NCBI GenBank assembly: GCA_025699005.1
Contig: JAILWI010000001.1
Coordinates: 558,001-622,000, forward strand
Direction of reading: 5' to 3'
Origin: Chloroflexota bacterium
GTDB lineage: Bacteria; Chloroflexota; Limnocylindria; QHBO01
DNA length: 64,000 bases
Below are positions 16,783-25,426 of this stretch, piece after piece. Below the pieces are notes generated by a model, which was given only the letters and a program-made list of their open reading frames with translations, did no database searches and was not told the origin of the DNA. Each line of letters starts with the position of its first letter. Position 1 is the stretch's first letter. The position numbers were made by a program, and so were the translations under genes.

Positions 16783-17514
16783 ATGGGTCATCCTGCGCTC
16801 GAGGGGGCACCGGGCCAGCCACTGTATTCGCGGTTCGAGGAGCTCGTTCGTGAGCGCATCGAGGCGGGGGAGTGGCCGGCCGGAACGCTGATTCCATCTG
16901 AGCGAGAGCTCAGTGCGGAGTTCGGATTGAGCCGTGCGACGACCCGGAAGGCGCTCGATCGCCTGGTGGCGGAGGGCGTGCTCCGCAAGGAGCCTCGGCG
17001 TGGCACCTTCGTCGCCGAGCCGAAGACCGTCTTCGAGGCGCTGACGCTCCGCGGTTTCAGCGCGCAGGCACTGGAGGCTGGCGCCTCGCCGGCCAGCCGG
17101 CTGCTTCGATTCGAGCGAGTGGTCCCATCTGCCCAGGTGGCCTCCCGCCTCGATGTGCCGACATCCCAGCTCGTCTACATGATCGAGCGACTGAGGACCG
17201 TGGATGAAGCGCCGGTGGCGCTGCATCAGAGCTACGTACCCATGCACCTGGCACCCGATCTCCAGCAGGAGGACCTGGAGACGCGGTCGCTCTACGAGGT
17301 GCTTGCCCGCCGGTACCGGCTCAAGGTCGACCACGCCCAGGAGACACTCGAGTCGGCGCTCGCGACCGAATACGAGGCCCTGGTTCTTGGCGTGCAACCG
17401 GGCGCGCCGATGCTGCTCCTGAACATCCGGCTGTCGAGCGCCGACGGCCGACCACTCGAGGTGGTGAAGGTCGCTTTCCGGGGCGACCGCGTCACGTTGC
17501 GCCAGGAGATCTAG
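16783..17514 (+). CDS. GntR-family (HutC/UTRA) transcriptional regulator
   Basis: 243 aa. N-terminal winged helix: YSRFEELVRERIEAGEW, then LIPSERELSAEFGLSRATTRKAL and RRGTFVAEP. The C-terminal UTRA effector domain runs from about residue 90 (FERVVPSAQVASRLDV to PLEVVKVAFRGDR). ATG 16783 was chosen because it lies two bases after the predicted transcription start and just ahead of the domain; the open frame extends upstream without support. UTRA regulators usually sense phosphorylated sugars or amino sugars. It is the first gene of the ECF transporter operon. Confidence 0.92.
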   Translation: MGHPALEGAPGQPLYSRFEELVRERIEAGEWPAGTLIPSERELSAEFGLSRATTRKALDRLVAEGVLRKEPRRGTFVAEPKTVFEALTLRGFSAQALEAGASPASRLLRFERVVPSAQVASRLDVPTSQLVYMIERLRTVDEAPVALHQSYVPMHLAPDLQQEDLETRSLYEVLARRYRLKVDHAQETLESALATEYEALVLGVQPGAPMLLLNIRLSSADGRPLEVVKVAFRGDRVTLRQEI

Positions 17515-17540
17515 CCCGGAGGGGGCACTGGAGGAGAGAA

Positions 17541-17642
17541 GTGGAGTTCAACCTCGGCATCGCCAACCTCGTTGGCCTGTTGATCATCGTCGGGGGAATC
17601 GTCCTGCTCGTCGCCGCGGGACGGCGGCTGTCGAACCGCTGA
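17541..17642 (+). CDS. 33-aa single-pass membrane peptide
   Basis: GTG 17541 is preceded by GGAGGAGAG. The product starts VEFNLGIANL, continues as one hydrophobic helix (VGLLIIVGGIVLLVAA) and ends GRRLSNR, a positive-inside tail. It fills the space between gntR (17514) and the S-component gene (17672) in the same direction. Small membrane subunits accompany several transporters, so it may be an accessory or stabilising subunit of the ECF complex. No recognised family. Confidence 0.65.
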   Translation: MEFNLGIANLVGLLIIVGGIVLLVAAGRRLSNR

Positions 17643-17671
17643 CCAGCGCGCAATAACGGAGGATCACTGAC

Positions 17672-18457
17672 GTGTTCATGGATCAGGTAAACGCGATCGT
17701 CGAGGCCATTGGTCTCGAGATGATGAACGTGATCGGGGCGGTGGTGTTCATCCTCGCCACGATCGTTTTCATCATGGAGATCGCGGGCTATCGGCCGCAT
17801 CTGTCGGCGCCATTCATTCGGCGCCACGGCACGAAGTGGGACGCGATGGCGCTCATCAAGGTGGCGATCGTGGCCGCCCTCTTCGGAGGTGGTCTCGCGA
17901 TCTTCGCCGGCGTCGTATTCGTTCCGGGCATCGCCTATCTGCGGCCGGCGCAGGCGTTCACCACCGTCTTCGGCATCCTGTTCGGACTGCCGGGAGCCCT
18001 CGGCTCTGCCGTCGGCAACTTCATCGGCGACATCTTCGCCGGCACGCTCACGCTGGGCTCCGTCGCCGGCTTCATCGGCAACTTCATGAGCGCCTATGTG
18101 CCGTACCGAATCGTCTACAAGGCGCGGCACGCCGACCTCAGCTCGATCGGTGACGTGGCTCGTTACGCGTGGGCCGTGGTGGCCGGCGCGTTCGTGATCG
18201 CGTTCTACATCCCGTGGTGGCTCGCGGTCCTCGGGATCATCCCGGCCGTCGTCGCCTGGACCGGCGTCTTCGGCAACATCTGGCTCAACGGGCTGTTCAC
18301 GCCGTGGGTGCTCGGCTTCATCCTGCTGAAGGTGCTGTACCCGTACGTGAAGCGGTGGAACATGTACTGGGCCGACTCTGAGAACGCCGATCCCGATCTC
18401 CGGGACGACGACCTGGAGGACACCCCGAAGGTCCGCAGCCAGTACGCAGAGTCTTGA
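17672..18457 (+). CDS. ECF transporter S component-like membrane protein
   Basis: 261 aa. GTG 17672 has a Shine-Dalgarno GGAGG nine bases upstream; ATG two codons later is the alternative. Six or so membrane segments, with RPAQAFTTVFGILFGLPGAL then GSAVGNFIGDIFAG, which resembles the vitamin/precursor-type ECF substrate-binding fold. An acidic C-terminal tail (DPDLRDDDLEDTP) is unusual. It is followed by two ECF ATPases and EcfT, so it most probably determines the substrate. Substrate unknown; the sugar kinase, SIS and BtpA genes suggest a sugar derivative. Confidence 0.8.
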   Translation: MFMDQVNAIVEAIGLEMMNVIGAVVFILATIVFIMEIAGYRPHLSAPFIRRHGTKWDAMALIKVAIVAALFGGGLAIFAGVVFVPGIAYLRPAQAFTTVFGILFGLPGALGSAVGNFIGDIFAGTLTLGSVAGFIGNFMSAYVPYRIVYKARHADLSSIGDVARYAWAVVAGAFVIAFYIPWWLAVLGIIPAVVAWTGVFGNIWLNGLFTPWVLGFILLKVLYPYVKRWNMYWADSENADPDLRDDDLEDTPKVRSQYAES

Positions 18458-19317
18458 ACCTCGTCGAGATGCGGGACGTGGAGTTCCGCTACCCAGGGAC
18501 CTCCGCGCCCGCACTCGACGGTGTCTCCTTGACGATCTCCGACGGTGAGGTCGTCGGTCTTGCCGGTCCGACGGGGGCCGGCAAGACCACCCTCTGCATG
18601 GCGCTGACGGGCCTGGTCCCGCACAGCACCGGCGGAACACTCTCCGGAAGCGTGAAGCTCGGCGGGAGGGAATCCCGCGACACCCCGCTGGGCGAGCTGC
18701 TGTCGCCGCTCGACGCCGACCGTGCGCTCGTGGCGGTCACGTTCCAGGATCCCGAATCACAGATCGTGGGCATGACGGTCGAGGAGGACCTCGCCTTCGG
18801 CGCGGAGAACCTCGGCGTGCCCCGGGAGGAGATCAACCGCCGCATCGACGAGGCGCTCGCCTTCGTCCGCCTGGACGGGTTCCGGGAGTCGTTCCCGTAC
18901 TCGCTGTCGGGCGGCCAGAAGCAGCGCGTCGCGATCGCGGCGGCGATCGTCATGCGGCCACGGCTCCTCATCCTCGACGAGCCGACATCGGAGCTCGATC
19001 CCCAGGGGAGGGCCGAAATCTTCGAGCTCATCGGCCGGCTGGCAGCCAGCGGCGAGTACGCCGTGCTCGTCGTGGAGCACGCGCTCGACGACCTGGCTGC
19101 CGCCGTCGATCGGCTGGTCATTCTCGAGAGCGGCAAGGTCCGCTTCGACGCGCCGCCGGCGGAAGTGCTGCGAGATGTCGATCGCCTGGTTGAGATCGGC
19201 GTGCGACCGCCGGACGCGAGCGTGATCGGCATCGCCGCCGAGCGCGCCGGGCTCCTGCCCCCATCGCCGATCGCATTCCTCGACGACGCTGCGCTGCTCG
19301 CGGCGCTGGCCCGATGA
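18454..19317 (+). CDS. ecfA1: ECF transporter ATPase A1
   Basis: 287 aa, TTG start overlapping the S-component stop. Walker A GPTGAGKTT, Q-loop TFQDPESQIVGMTVEEDLAFG (the ECF family hallmark), signature LSGGQKQR, Walker B LLILDEPTSELD, switch histidine VVEHALDD. The ~40 C-terminal residues are the variable ECF tail. Forms an ATPase heterodimer with the next gene product to drive uptake by the EcfT/S module. Confidence 0.93.
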   Translation: MNLVEMRDVEFRYPGTSAPALDGVSLTISDGEVVGLAGPTGAGKTTLCMALTGLVPHSTGGTLSGSVKLGGRESRDTPLGELLSPLDADRALVAVTFQDPESQIVGMTVEEDLAFGAENLGVPREEINRRIDEALAFVRLDGFRESFPYSLSGGQKQRVAIAAAIVMRPRLLILDEPTSELDPQGRAEIFELIGRLAASGEYAVLVVEHALDDLAAAVDRLVILESGKVRFDAPPAEVLRDVDRLVEIGVRPPDASVIGIAAERAGLLPPSPIAFLDDAALLAALAR

Positions 19318-20153
19318 CGAGCGCGATCGTCGCCGAGAACCTCTGGTTTCGATATCCGGGCAGCGCGCCCGCGCTGGCCGATGTCAGCCTGGAGATCCCC
19401 GAGGGCCAGTTCCTGGCGCTCGTCGGGCAGAACGGGTCGGGCAAGACCACGCTGGCGAAGCACTTCAACGGGCTCCTGCGCCCCGAGCGTGGCCGCGTGG
19501 AGGTCAGCGGGACCGACATCGACGGCCGTGCCACGGCCGACCTGGCGTCGACCATCGGCTACTGCTACCAGAACCCCGACCACCAGATCTTCGCGGCCAC
19601 CGTGTTCGAGGAGATCGAGTTCGGCCCGCGCAACCTCGGCGTCACGGAGGATGAGGTGGTCCGCCGGACCGGCCGCCTGCTCGACCTCGTGCGTCTGCGA
19701 GGTGAAGCCGATCGATACCCGTTCAGCCTGGGGCGCGGCCAACGTCAGAAGCTGGCCGTCGCGTCGGTGCTGGCCATGGAGCCGCGGATCGTCATCGTCG
19801 ATGAGCCGACCACCGGTCTCGATTGGCAGGGCGGCCAGGCGATGATGGAGGTCATGGCCGAGCTCCATCGGGACGGCCGGACCGTCGTGATCATCACCCA
19901 CGACATGAACATCGTGGCCGAGTACGCCGAGCGGGTCGTGGTCATGGCCAACGGCCGCATCGTCGCCGATGGCGAGCCGGCCGACGTCTTCGTCCAGGAG
20001 TCGGCCCTGCGGGAGGCGTTTCTCCGCCCGCCGCAGGCATTCCGCATCGCTCGGGAACGCCCCGACCTCTTCGCTAGCTCGCTCACCGTGACCCAGGCGA
20101 CCGATGCGCTTCGGCCCGTGTCCGTGGGCGTCGCGGCCGGGGGTGAGGCATGA
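19314..20153 (+). CDS. ecfA2: ECF transporter ATPase A2 with degenerate signature motif
   Basis: 279 aa, overlapping ecfA1 by ATGA. Walker A GQNGSGKTT, Q-loop CYQNPDHQIFAATVFEEIEFG, Walker B IVIVDEPTTGLD, switch histidine IITHDMN. The ABC signature is SLGRGQRQK instead of LSGGQ, so one ATP site of the heterodimer probably has weak hydrolysis. The gene overlaps ecfT by 4 bp. Confidence 0.93.
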   Translation: MTSAIVAENLWFRYPGSAPALADVSLEIPEGQFLALVGQNGSGKTTLAKHFNGLLRPERGRVEVSGTDIDGRATADLASTIGYCYQNPDHQIFAATVFEEIEFGPRNLGVTEDEVVRRTGRLLDLVRLRGEADRYPFSLGRGQRQKLAVASVLAMEPRIVIVDEPTTGLDWQGGQAMMEVMAELHRDGRTVVIITHDMNIVAEYAERVVVMANGRIVADGEPADVFVQESALREAFLRPPQAFRIARERPDLFASSLTVTQATDALRPVSVGVAAGGEA

Positions 20154-20938
20154 CGCAGCAGTTCCGCCTCTACGAGGACGGGTCGACCTTCCTCTATCGC
20201 CTCGATCCGCGGGTCAAGCTGCTCGCCGTCCTCGCGGTCTTCTACCTCAGCATCCTCTTCAACGACCCGCGCTACCTGGCGCCGGTGTTCTTCACGATCC
20301 TCGCGCTCATCATCATCGGCCGCGTCCCGCTGCGCCGCGTGGTGCTCCTGCTCCGATCCCTCTCGATCCTCGTGATCATCTCGCTGATCCTCTGGCCGCT
20401 GATCTACCAGCAGGGCCCGGTGCTGTTCCGCGTCCTCGGGTTCAACATCACCGAGGGCGGCATCGCCTTCGGCTTCGGGATGGCGTTCCGGATCCTCGAC
20501 ATGGTCATCGCACCGATCGCGCTGTTCCTCACGACGACGCAGCCGGACTTCATCGCCGGCCTGCGGCGGCTGGGGCTGCCGTACAAGGCCTCGTTCGCAC
20601 TGGCCACGGCGTTCCGCTTCCTGCCCACGGTCGTGGGCGTCGGCCAGTCGATCGTCGAGGCGCAGCGAGCTCGCGGCCTGGACCCGAGCCGCGGCTCGCC
20701 CGTGCGCCGCATGAAGAGCTACGGACGAATCGTGGGGCCGCTCATGATCACCTCGATCCGAATCGCGCAGCAGCTCGTGCTGGCCGTCGAGGCCAAGGCA
20801 TTCAGCATCGACCGCAAGCGCACGTTCTACAAGCTGCTGGTCTACGACCGTGCGGACTGGATCGCGTTGTTCGTCATCGGCTCCGTCGTCGCGGTGGCGA
20901 CGACCGTGCGGCTGATGGGATACGGGACCCTCTCATGA
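20150..20938 (+). CDS. ecfT: ECF transporter transmembrane subunit EcfT
   Basis: 262 aa. Starts near a conserved ...LYRLDPRVKLLAVLAVF motif of EcfT/CbiQ proteins, with about five membrane helices. Coupling helices carry the Ala-Arg-Gly type motifs: EAQRARGLDPSRG and VLAVEAKAFSIDRKR (AKA in place of the second ARG). It bridges the ATPase pair and the S component. Overlaps ecfA2 and the kinase gene by 4 bp each, so translation is coupled. Confidence 0.92.
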   Translation: MTQQFRLYEDGSTFLYRLDPRVKLLAVLAVFYLSILFNDPRYLAPVFFTILALIIIGRVPLRRVVLLLRSLSILVIISLILWPLIYQQGPVLFRVLGFNITEGGIAFGFGMAFRILDMVIAPIALFLTTTQPDFIAGLRRLGLPYKASFALATAFRFLPTVVGVGQSIVEAQRARGLDPSRGSPVRRMKSYGRIVGPLMITSIRIAQQLVLAVEAKAFSIDRKRTFYKLLVYDRADWIALFVIGSVVAVATTVRLMGYGTLS

Positions 20939-21848
20939 CGCGCGTGATCGCGTGCGGCGGTCTGACCATCGACTGGCTCCAGACTCCCGTCGGGAGATTC
21001 GGGCCATCGCTGGGCGGCAACGCCGCATATGCGGCGGCCGGGGCATGGCTGGCGGGAGCGGATGCGGAGGTCGTGGCGGTCATCGGCGACGACTACCCCG
21101 CCGACCTGCTCGCGCAGCTCTCCGCCGTCGGCATCGGCGTCTCGGGCGTCAGGTCGTCTCCGGGCCCGTCCTTCCGCGTGCTGCTCGACGAGTCCGGCCC
21201 GCATCGGACCATCAGCTACCTGCCCGGGTCCGGTCACAACGACCGGCTCGATCCGCTGCCATCCCAGCTGCCCGACCTGCGGGCCGATGACGGCGTCCAC
21301 CTGTGCGCGATTCCGACGGCGAGCCAGCGAGCGCTGATCGAGGCGATCGGCGACCGGCCGGCGGTGGTGACGCTCGACAGCGTCGTCATCCGCGGCGAGA
21401 TCGAGCCGTCGACGGCGGAGCTCATCGACCTTGCCCGTCGCGTATCGGTCTTCATGCCGAGTCGGGACGAGGTCGCGCATCACTGGCCCGGCGCGGTGGA
21501 GGAAGCCTTTCGGGTGCTCGCCGACGCCGGTTGTTCGCGCGCGTGGTGGCCAAGCTGGGGGCGGAGGGCTCGATCGGGCGGGACGGATCCGAGACGATCC
21601 GGGTCGCCGCCGCACCCGCGCGCGTGGTGGATCCGATCGGAGCGGGCGACGCATACTGCGGCGCCGTCTGCGCCAGGCTCGCCATGGGCGACTCGCTGCG
21701 CGCGGCCATGTCCTGGGGCGCCGGCGCCGCATCGGTGATCATCGAGGGACATGGAGCGTCAGCTGGGCTCACGGCGGCCGGCCGAGCCCTTGCCGCGGAA
21801 CGCGCCAGGCAGGTGGGATCGGCCGCAGCCACGAGATCGATAGCGTGA
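20935..21848 (+). pseudogene. PfkB-family sugar kinase, frameshifted
   Basis: ATG 20935 begins TRVIACGGLTIDWLQTPVG; N-terminal signature GGNAAYAAAGAWLAG and the sugar-binding half are intact to about 21535. The frame is then lost within a TTCGCGCGCGTGG run (about 21532-21546), and continues in another frame as VVAKLGAEGSI, then DPIGAGDAYCGAVCARLAMG (signature 2 with catalytic GAGD) to 21848. One extra base in the CG-repeat explains this. Intact it would be about 304 aa and phosphorylate the imported sugar or nucleoside. In a tightly coupled operon, a sequencing error is as likely as a real mutation. Confidence 0.8.
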
Positions 21849-21853
21849 GGAAC

Positions 21854-22972
21854 ATGAGCACGAACGGGGTCAATGCCGAGAGCGTGGAGCACGCTCCGGA
21901 CGCCATCCTCTCCCGGATGGAGATCGAGCTGAACGGCGCGGCGAGCGCGGGAGTGGAGGCGTGGCCGAGCGTGCGAGAGGCGGCGCGCGACATCCCGACC
22001 GGCGAGCTCGACGCGGTCATCCTCACCGGCTGTGGGGACAGCTACTACGCCGCGGTTGCCCTCCGGGGTCTCGTGGAGGAAGCGTCCGCAGTGCCGGTGC
22101 TCGCCGTCCCCGCAATGGAGGCGACCGCATTCCCCAGCGCCCTTGCGACTCCTCGAGCTCTCGTGGTCGGCATCTCGGTCTCCGGCAAGGTCGAACGAAC
22201 GATCGAGGCGGTCACGGATCACCGTCGACGGGGCGGAGCCACGATCTCGATCAGCGCACACGGCGACAGTGACCTCGGCCAGGCGGCTGACGCGGCCATT
22301 GCGACGGGCTTCCGAGGGACGCCAGGCCCGGTCCCGGGCACGGCCAACTTCCTTGGCAGCATGCTCGGCCTCGTCGCCGTTGCGGCGGAGCTGGGTGCGC
22401 GCCGAGGCACATCCCCGGTGTCGGATTCGGCCGTCGTCACGGCGCTCAACGCGCTCAACGAAGTGGTTGCCACTGGACACGACCGGGCTCGCGCAGAGGC
22501 GGCGGTCATGGAGCCTCCGTTCTTCTCGATCGGCAGCGGTCCGGACTTCGGGACTGCCTGGTTCGGCGTCGCGAAGTTCATCGAGGCGGCCGCCACCGTG
22601 GGCGTGGCCCAGGACCTCGAGGAGTGGGCCCACGAGCAGTTCTTCACGACGCGTCCGGGCACGACCGTCTTCGTCCACGCCACGACCGAGGCAGTGCGGG
22701 AGCGTGCGCGGAGAGTCTCCGGTTCCGCGGTCAAGGTCGGGGGCCGGCTCGTCTCGATCGTCCATGAGCCGCTGGGCGTGGCCGATGAGCAGTACTGGGC
22801 GCTTCCCCGCGTCGACGAGAGGCTAGCCCCGCTCGTCGCCTGGGCTCCGGTGACGATGACGGCGCTCGCGTACGCGCGCCTCGCCGGCAGGCACCCATTC
22901 GGGATCGACCTTCCCGGTCGCATGCGGACCGTGGACGAGGACATCTACCTCGCCCAGCCGAAGCGGGCCTGA
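21854..22972 (+). CDS. Double SIS-domain sugar-phosphate isomerase/deaminase-like protein
   Basis: 372 aa from ATG 21854 (GTG 21845, overlapping the kinase stop, is the alternative). Two tandem SIS domains: the first with LTGCGDSYYAAVALRG and VVGISVSGKVERTIEA, the second with FFSIGSGPDFGTAWFGVAKF and DLEEWAHEQFFTTRPGT, closely like the isomerase half of GlmS, AgaS and FrlB. No glutaminase domain. These proteins isomerise, deaminate or deglycate amino-sugar or fructosamine phosphates. The context with a GntR/UTRA regulator and a PfkB kinase fits import, phosphorylation, then isomerisation. Confidence 0.88.
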   Translation: MSTNGVNAESVEHAPDAILSRMEIELNGAASAGVEAWPSVREAARDIPTGELDAVILTGCGDSYYAAVALRGLVEEASAVPVLAVPAMEATAFPSALATPRALVVGISVSGKVERTIEAVTDHRRRGGATISISAHGDSDLGQAADAAIATGFRGTPGPVPGTANFLGSMLGLVAVAAELGARRGTSPVSDSAVVTALNALNEVVATGHDRARAEAAVMEPPFFSIGSGPDFGTAWFGVAKFIEAAATVGVAQDLEEWAHEQFFTTRPGTTVFVHATTEAVRERARRVSGSAVKVGGRLVSIVHEPLGVADEQYWALPRVDERLAPLVAWAPVTMTALAYARLAGRHPFGIDLPGRMRTVDEDIYLAQPKRA

Positions 22973-22973
22973 C

Positions 22974-23756
22974 ATGACGGCGTTCGACGGGATCGACAAG
23001 CCGCTGGTGGCGATGATTCATCTGCCGCCGCTGCCCGGGGCGGCCAACTACGACGGACGGCCGGTCCGCGAGATCGCGCGCGTGGCCGCCGATGAGGCGC
23101 GCCTGCTCGAGGGCGCCGGCTTCGACGGCGTCATGATCCAGAACACGCACGACCGGCCCGCCCGGGTGAGCCTGCCGGTGGGAAGCACCGCCGCGCTGGC
23201 CGCGGTGACCACCTCCGTCCGGGATGCGGTGTCGTTCGAGGTCGGAGTCAACGGGCACAAGAACGACGCGGAGGCCGCCCTTGCCGTGGCCGTCAGCTGT
23301 GCGGCGTCCTTCGTGCGGATCAAGGTGCTCGTGGGTGCCGTGGTGGGGCCCGAGGGCATCGTGCAGGGCAGTGCGGAGCGTGCCCTCGACGTGCGTCGCG
23401 AGTACGCCTCCGACGTCGAGATCTGGGCGGACCTCTATGAGTTGACCAGCTGGCCACTTGCCGCGACGTCGCTCGAGAACCTCGCCGACCTCACCACGCG
23501 GTTCGGAGAGGCCGATCGCCTCATCGTGACCGATCCCACCGTCGAGGCGAGTCGGGTGGCGGTCGGTCAGGTGCGCACGGCCTCAGCGCTCCCGGTGCTC
23601 ATCGGCGGCCGGACCAACGCGGACAACATCCGCGAGGCGCTCGACAGCGCCGATGGGGTGATCGTGGGCACATGCCTGAGGCAGTCAGCACGCACCGATC
23701 AGCCGCTGGACCCCGAAGCCGTCGATGCGTTCATGCGAGCCGCCCGCGCGGGCTAG
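22974..23756 (+). CDS. BtpA/SgcQ family TIM-barrel protein
   Basis: 260 aa. MIHLPPLPGAANYDG near the N-terminus, then GFDGVMIQNTHDRP, FEVGVNGHKNDAEAALAVA and LPVLIGGRTNADNIREAL are the BtpA family core; the last resembles the phosphate-gripping loop of TIM-barrel enzymes. Starts one base after the SIS gene stop and closes the operon. BtpA is known as a photosystem I stability factor in cyanobacteria and SgcQ as an orphan in enterobacterial sugar operons; biochemical activity is unsettled. Here it probably handles a sugar phosphate. Confidence 0.88.
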   Translation: MTAFDGIDKPLVAMIHLPPLPGAANYDGRPVREIARVAADEARLLEGAGFDGVMIQNTHDRPARVSLPVGSTAALAAVTTSVRDAVSFEVGVNGHKNDAEAALAVAVSCAASFVRIKVLVGAVVGPEGIVQGSAERALDVRREYASDVEIWADLYELTSWPLAATSLENLADLTTRFGEADRLIVTDPTVEASRVAVGQVRTASALPVLIGGRTNADNIREALDSADGVIVGTCLRQSARTDQPLDPEAVDAFMRAARAG

Positions 23757-23807
23757 GTCGACTACTCATCGGCCGCGAGTCTTGACGCTCGGGGAGGGGT
23801 GAGTCGT

Positions 23808-23841
23808 TCAGCGGTTATATCAGTAGTGATATACCGGCTGA
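23808..23841. repeat. 34-bp palindromic repeat, copy A
   Basis: Half-sites TCAGCGGTTATATCA and TGATATACCGGCTGA flank a 4-base loop GTAG; 13 of 15 positions pair. It lies between the convergent btpA and exporter genes, where it could act as a terminator. The family has four members of identical length (24987, 27239, 42478). Confidence 0.85.
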
Positions 23842-23973
23842 CAGGAGTGACATCGAGCTGCGCGGCAGGTCGAATGTCCTGTCGGCGATCAACGCGAGGT
23901 AGACGAACGCGTGGCTGGACCGGACGCCGTGCCGGGCAGCATGAGCGGCCGTTCGAGCGCTAGGGAGGGAAAT

Positions 23974-24894
23974 TTAAGTTCCGGCCTCGACCGCCGGACG
24001 TGGAAGCGTCGTCCGGGCGAAGGCGCCGATCCAGACGCCGGCGATGATCACCGCCCCTCCCAGGAGCAGTGTCGGCGTGAGCGGCTCGTCGAGCAGGAGG
24101 GCGGAGTACACGACGGTGGCGATCGGCATGAGCAGGAGCGTGTACGAGGTCGCCGATGCCGCCCACCGGCCGAGCAGGAAGAGGTAGAGGCCGAAGACGG
24201 CGACCGAGCCACCCAGGACCAGGAAGACCATCGCCGCCCAGGTGTCGGTCTCGGTCGGCGCGACCCACGCGTCGCCGACGAGGAGTGACAGGACGAGCAG
24301 CGCCGCACCGCCGCCGAGCATCCCGACCGCGTTGCTGGCCACCGGGTGGGCCCGCGGTGTCAGCTTCACGACCACGCCCGACTCGGCCAGGAAGACGGCC
24401 CCGCCGACCACGGCGAGGAGCGAGGGCAGCGGCACGTCGGCCGATACGCGATCGCCGACCAGGAATGCGAGACCTGCCAGGGCGATGAGCGAGCCGCCGA
24501 TGGCCCGCAGGGTGAGCCGCTCGAGCCGGTGGGCCGCGGCGAGGATCAAAGTCAGCAGCGGGACGAGCGCGATGATGATCTGGGCCGTGCCCGGCGGCGT
24601 CTCGATTAGGCCCCAGAAGAGCAGGGCGAACGCCCCGACGAAGGCGAAGGCGCCGTAGATCAGGGCGCCGATGAGGGCACCGCCAGATGGGATCGGCACG
24701 CGCAGGATGGCCATCAGGACCGCGAAGATGGCGCCGGCTGCCAGGAACCGGGTGCCGGCGGCCCACAGGGGATCGAGCTCCTGCACAGCGATCGCCACGC
24801 CCACCGCGTTGCCGCCGCCGATCAGAGCGATCGCCACGAAGACGGCGACGTTCAGCCCCTGGCCGTCGTTGGGCCGCCGTGGTTCATCGGCCAT
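23974..24894 (-). CDS. EamA-family (drug/metabolite) transporter
   Basis: 306 aa with about ten membrane helices in two five-helix repeats; typical EamA motifs are LWAAGTRFLAAGAIF and the conserved LLMPIATVVYSALLLDEPLTPT with GGAVIIAGVW at the end of the second repeat. Likely an inner-membrane exporter of a metabolite; substrate unknown. ATG 24894. Flanked by 34-bp palindromic repeats on both sides (93 bp upstream of the start, 133 bp past the stop). Confidence 0.9.
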   Translation of the reverse strand: MADEPRRPNDGQGLNVAVFVAIALIGGGNAVGVAIAVQELDPLWAAGTRFLAAGAIFAVLMAILRVPIPSGGALIGALIYGAFAFVGAFALLFWGLIETPPGTAQIIIALVPLLTLILAAAHRLERLTLRAIGGSLIALAGLAFLVGDRVSADVPLPSLLAVVGGAVFLAESGVVVKLTPRAHPVASNAVGMLGGGAALLVLSLLVGDAWVAPTETDTWAAMVFLVLGGSVAVFGLYLFLLGRWAASATSYTLLLMPIATVVYSALLLDEPLTPTLLLGGAVIIAGVWIGAFARTTLPRPAVEAGT

Positions 24895-24986
24895 GACGTC
24901 AGGCTACACCCGGCATCCGCGACGGCCTCCGCCAACAGACGACGATGTGCTCGCGCCACCCGACGCGGCCGCGAGGGAGGGTCCGT

Positions 24987-25020
24987 TCATCGGTTATATC
25001 AGTAGTGATATATCTGCTGA
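24987..25020. repeat. 34-bp palindromic repeat, copy B
   Basis: TCATCGGTTATATCA, loop GTAG, TGATATATCTGCTGA. The central 24 bases match copy A closely. Located between the divergently placed exporter start and the 3' end of the dead CPBP gene. Confidence 0.85.
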
Positions 25021-25067
25021 CTGTCTCTTAGCGCCTTCGGCCGACCTCGTCACACGGCGAGTGCAAG

Positions 25068-25330
25068 TCACGAGATTCGCCGTGGCGTGGACGACGATGG
25101 GGCGACCAGGCTGCCGGTACGAAGTACGAGGAACCCGAACACGAGGCCGGATTCAGCGGGCAAGGCGAGCCACGGCATCTCCCCCAGGAGAACGTCGAGC
25201 GGGTTCAGCCCGAAGTGGACCAGCCCGAAGAGCGCTGCCGAGCCGATGAGCGCCACCCAGTGCCCATACTCGCGAAGCCACGCGTTGAGGACGAGGCCGC
25301 GGAAGAACAGCTACCAGAGCGGCTGACCCG
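25068..25330 (-). pseudogene. CPBP intramembrane protease remnant
   Basis: Minus-strand frame reads LFFRGLVLNAWLREYG, then ALIGSAALFGLVHFG, then LVFGFLVLRTGSLVAP, the three core motifs of CPBP (CAAX protease-like) proteins. The first catalytic glutamates (EExxxR; expected E before LFFRG) are lost: the codon is TAG at 25311-25313. A further one-base deletion after LVAP shifts the frame away from the expected IVVHATANL. No upstream part of the gene is visible, so the gene is dead. Sits between copies B and C of the 34-bp palindrome. Confidence 0.75.
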
Positions 25331-25426
25331 GCAGCAGAAGGCCGGGGCCCCTCGCCGGTCTGCTTGACCGCACGGGACGATCAGCTCGCACGGGCCGTCA
25401 CTGAACCTCGCGCCACGGCGAGGTGA

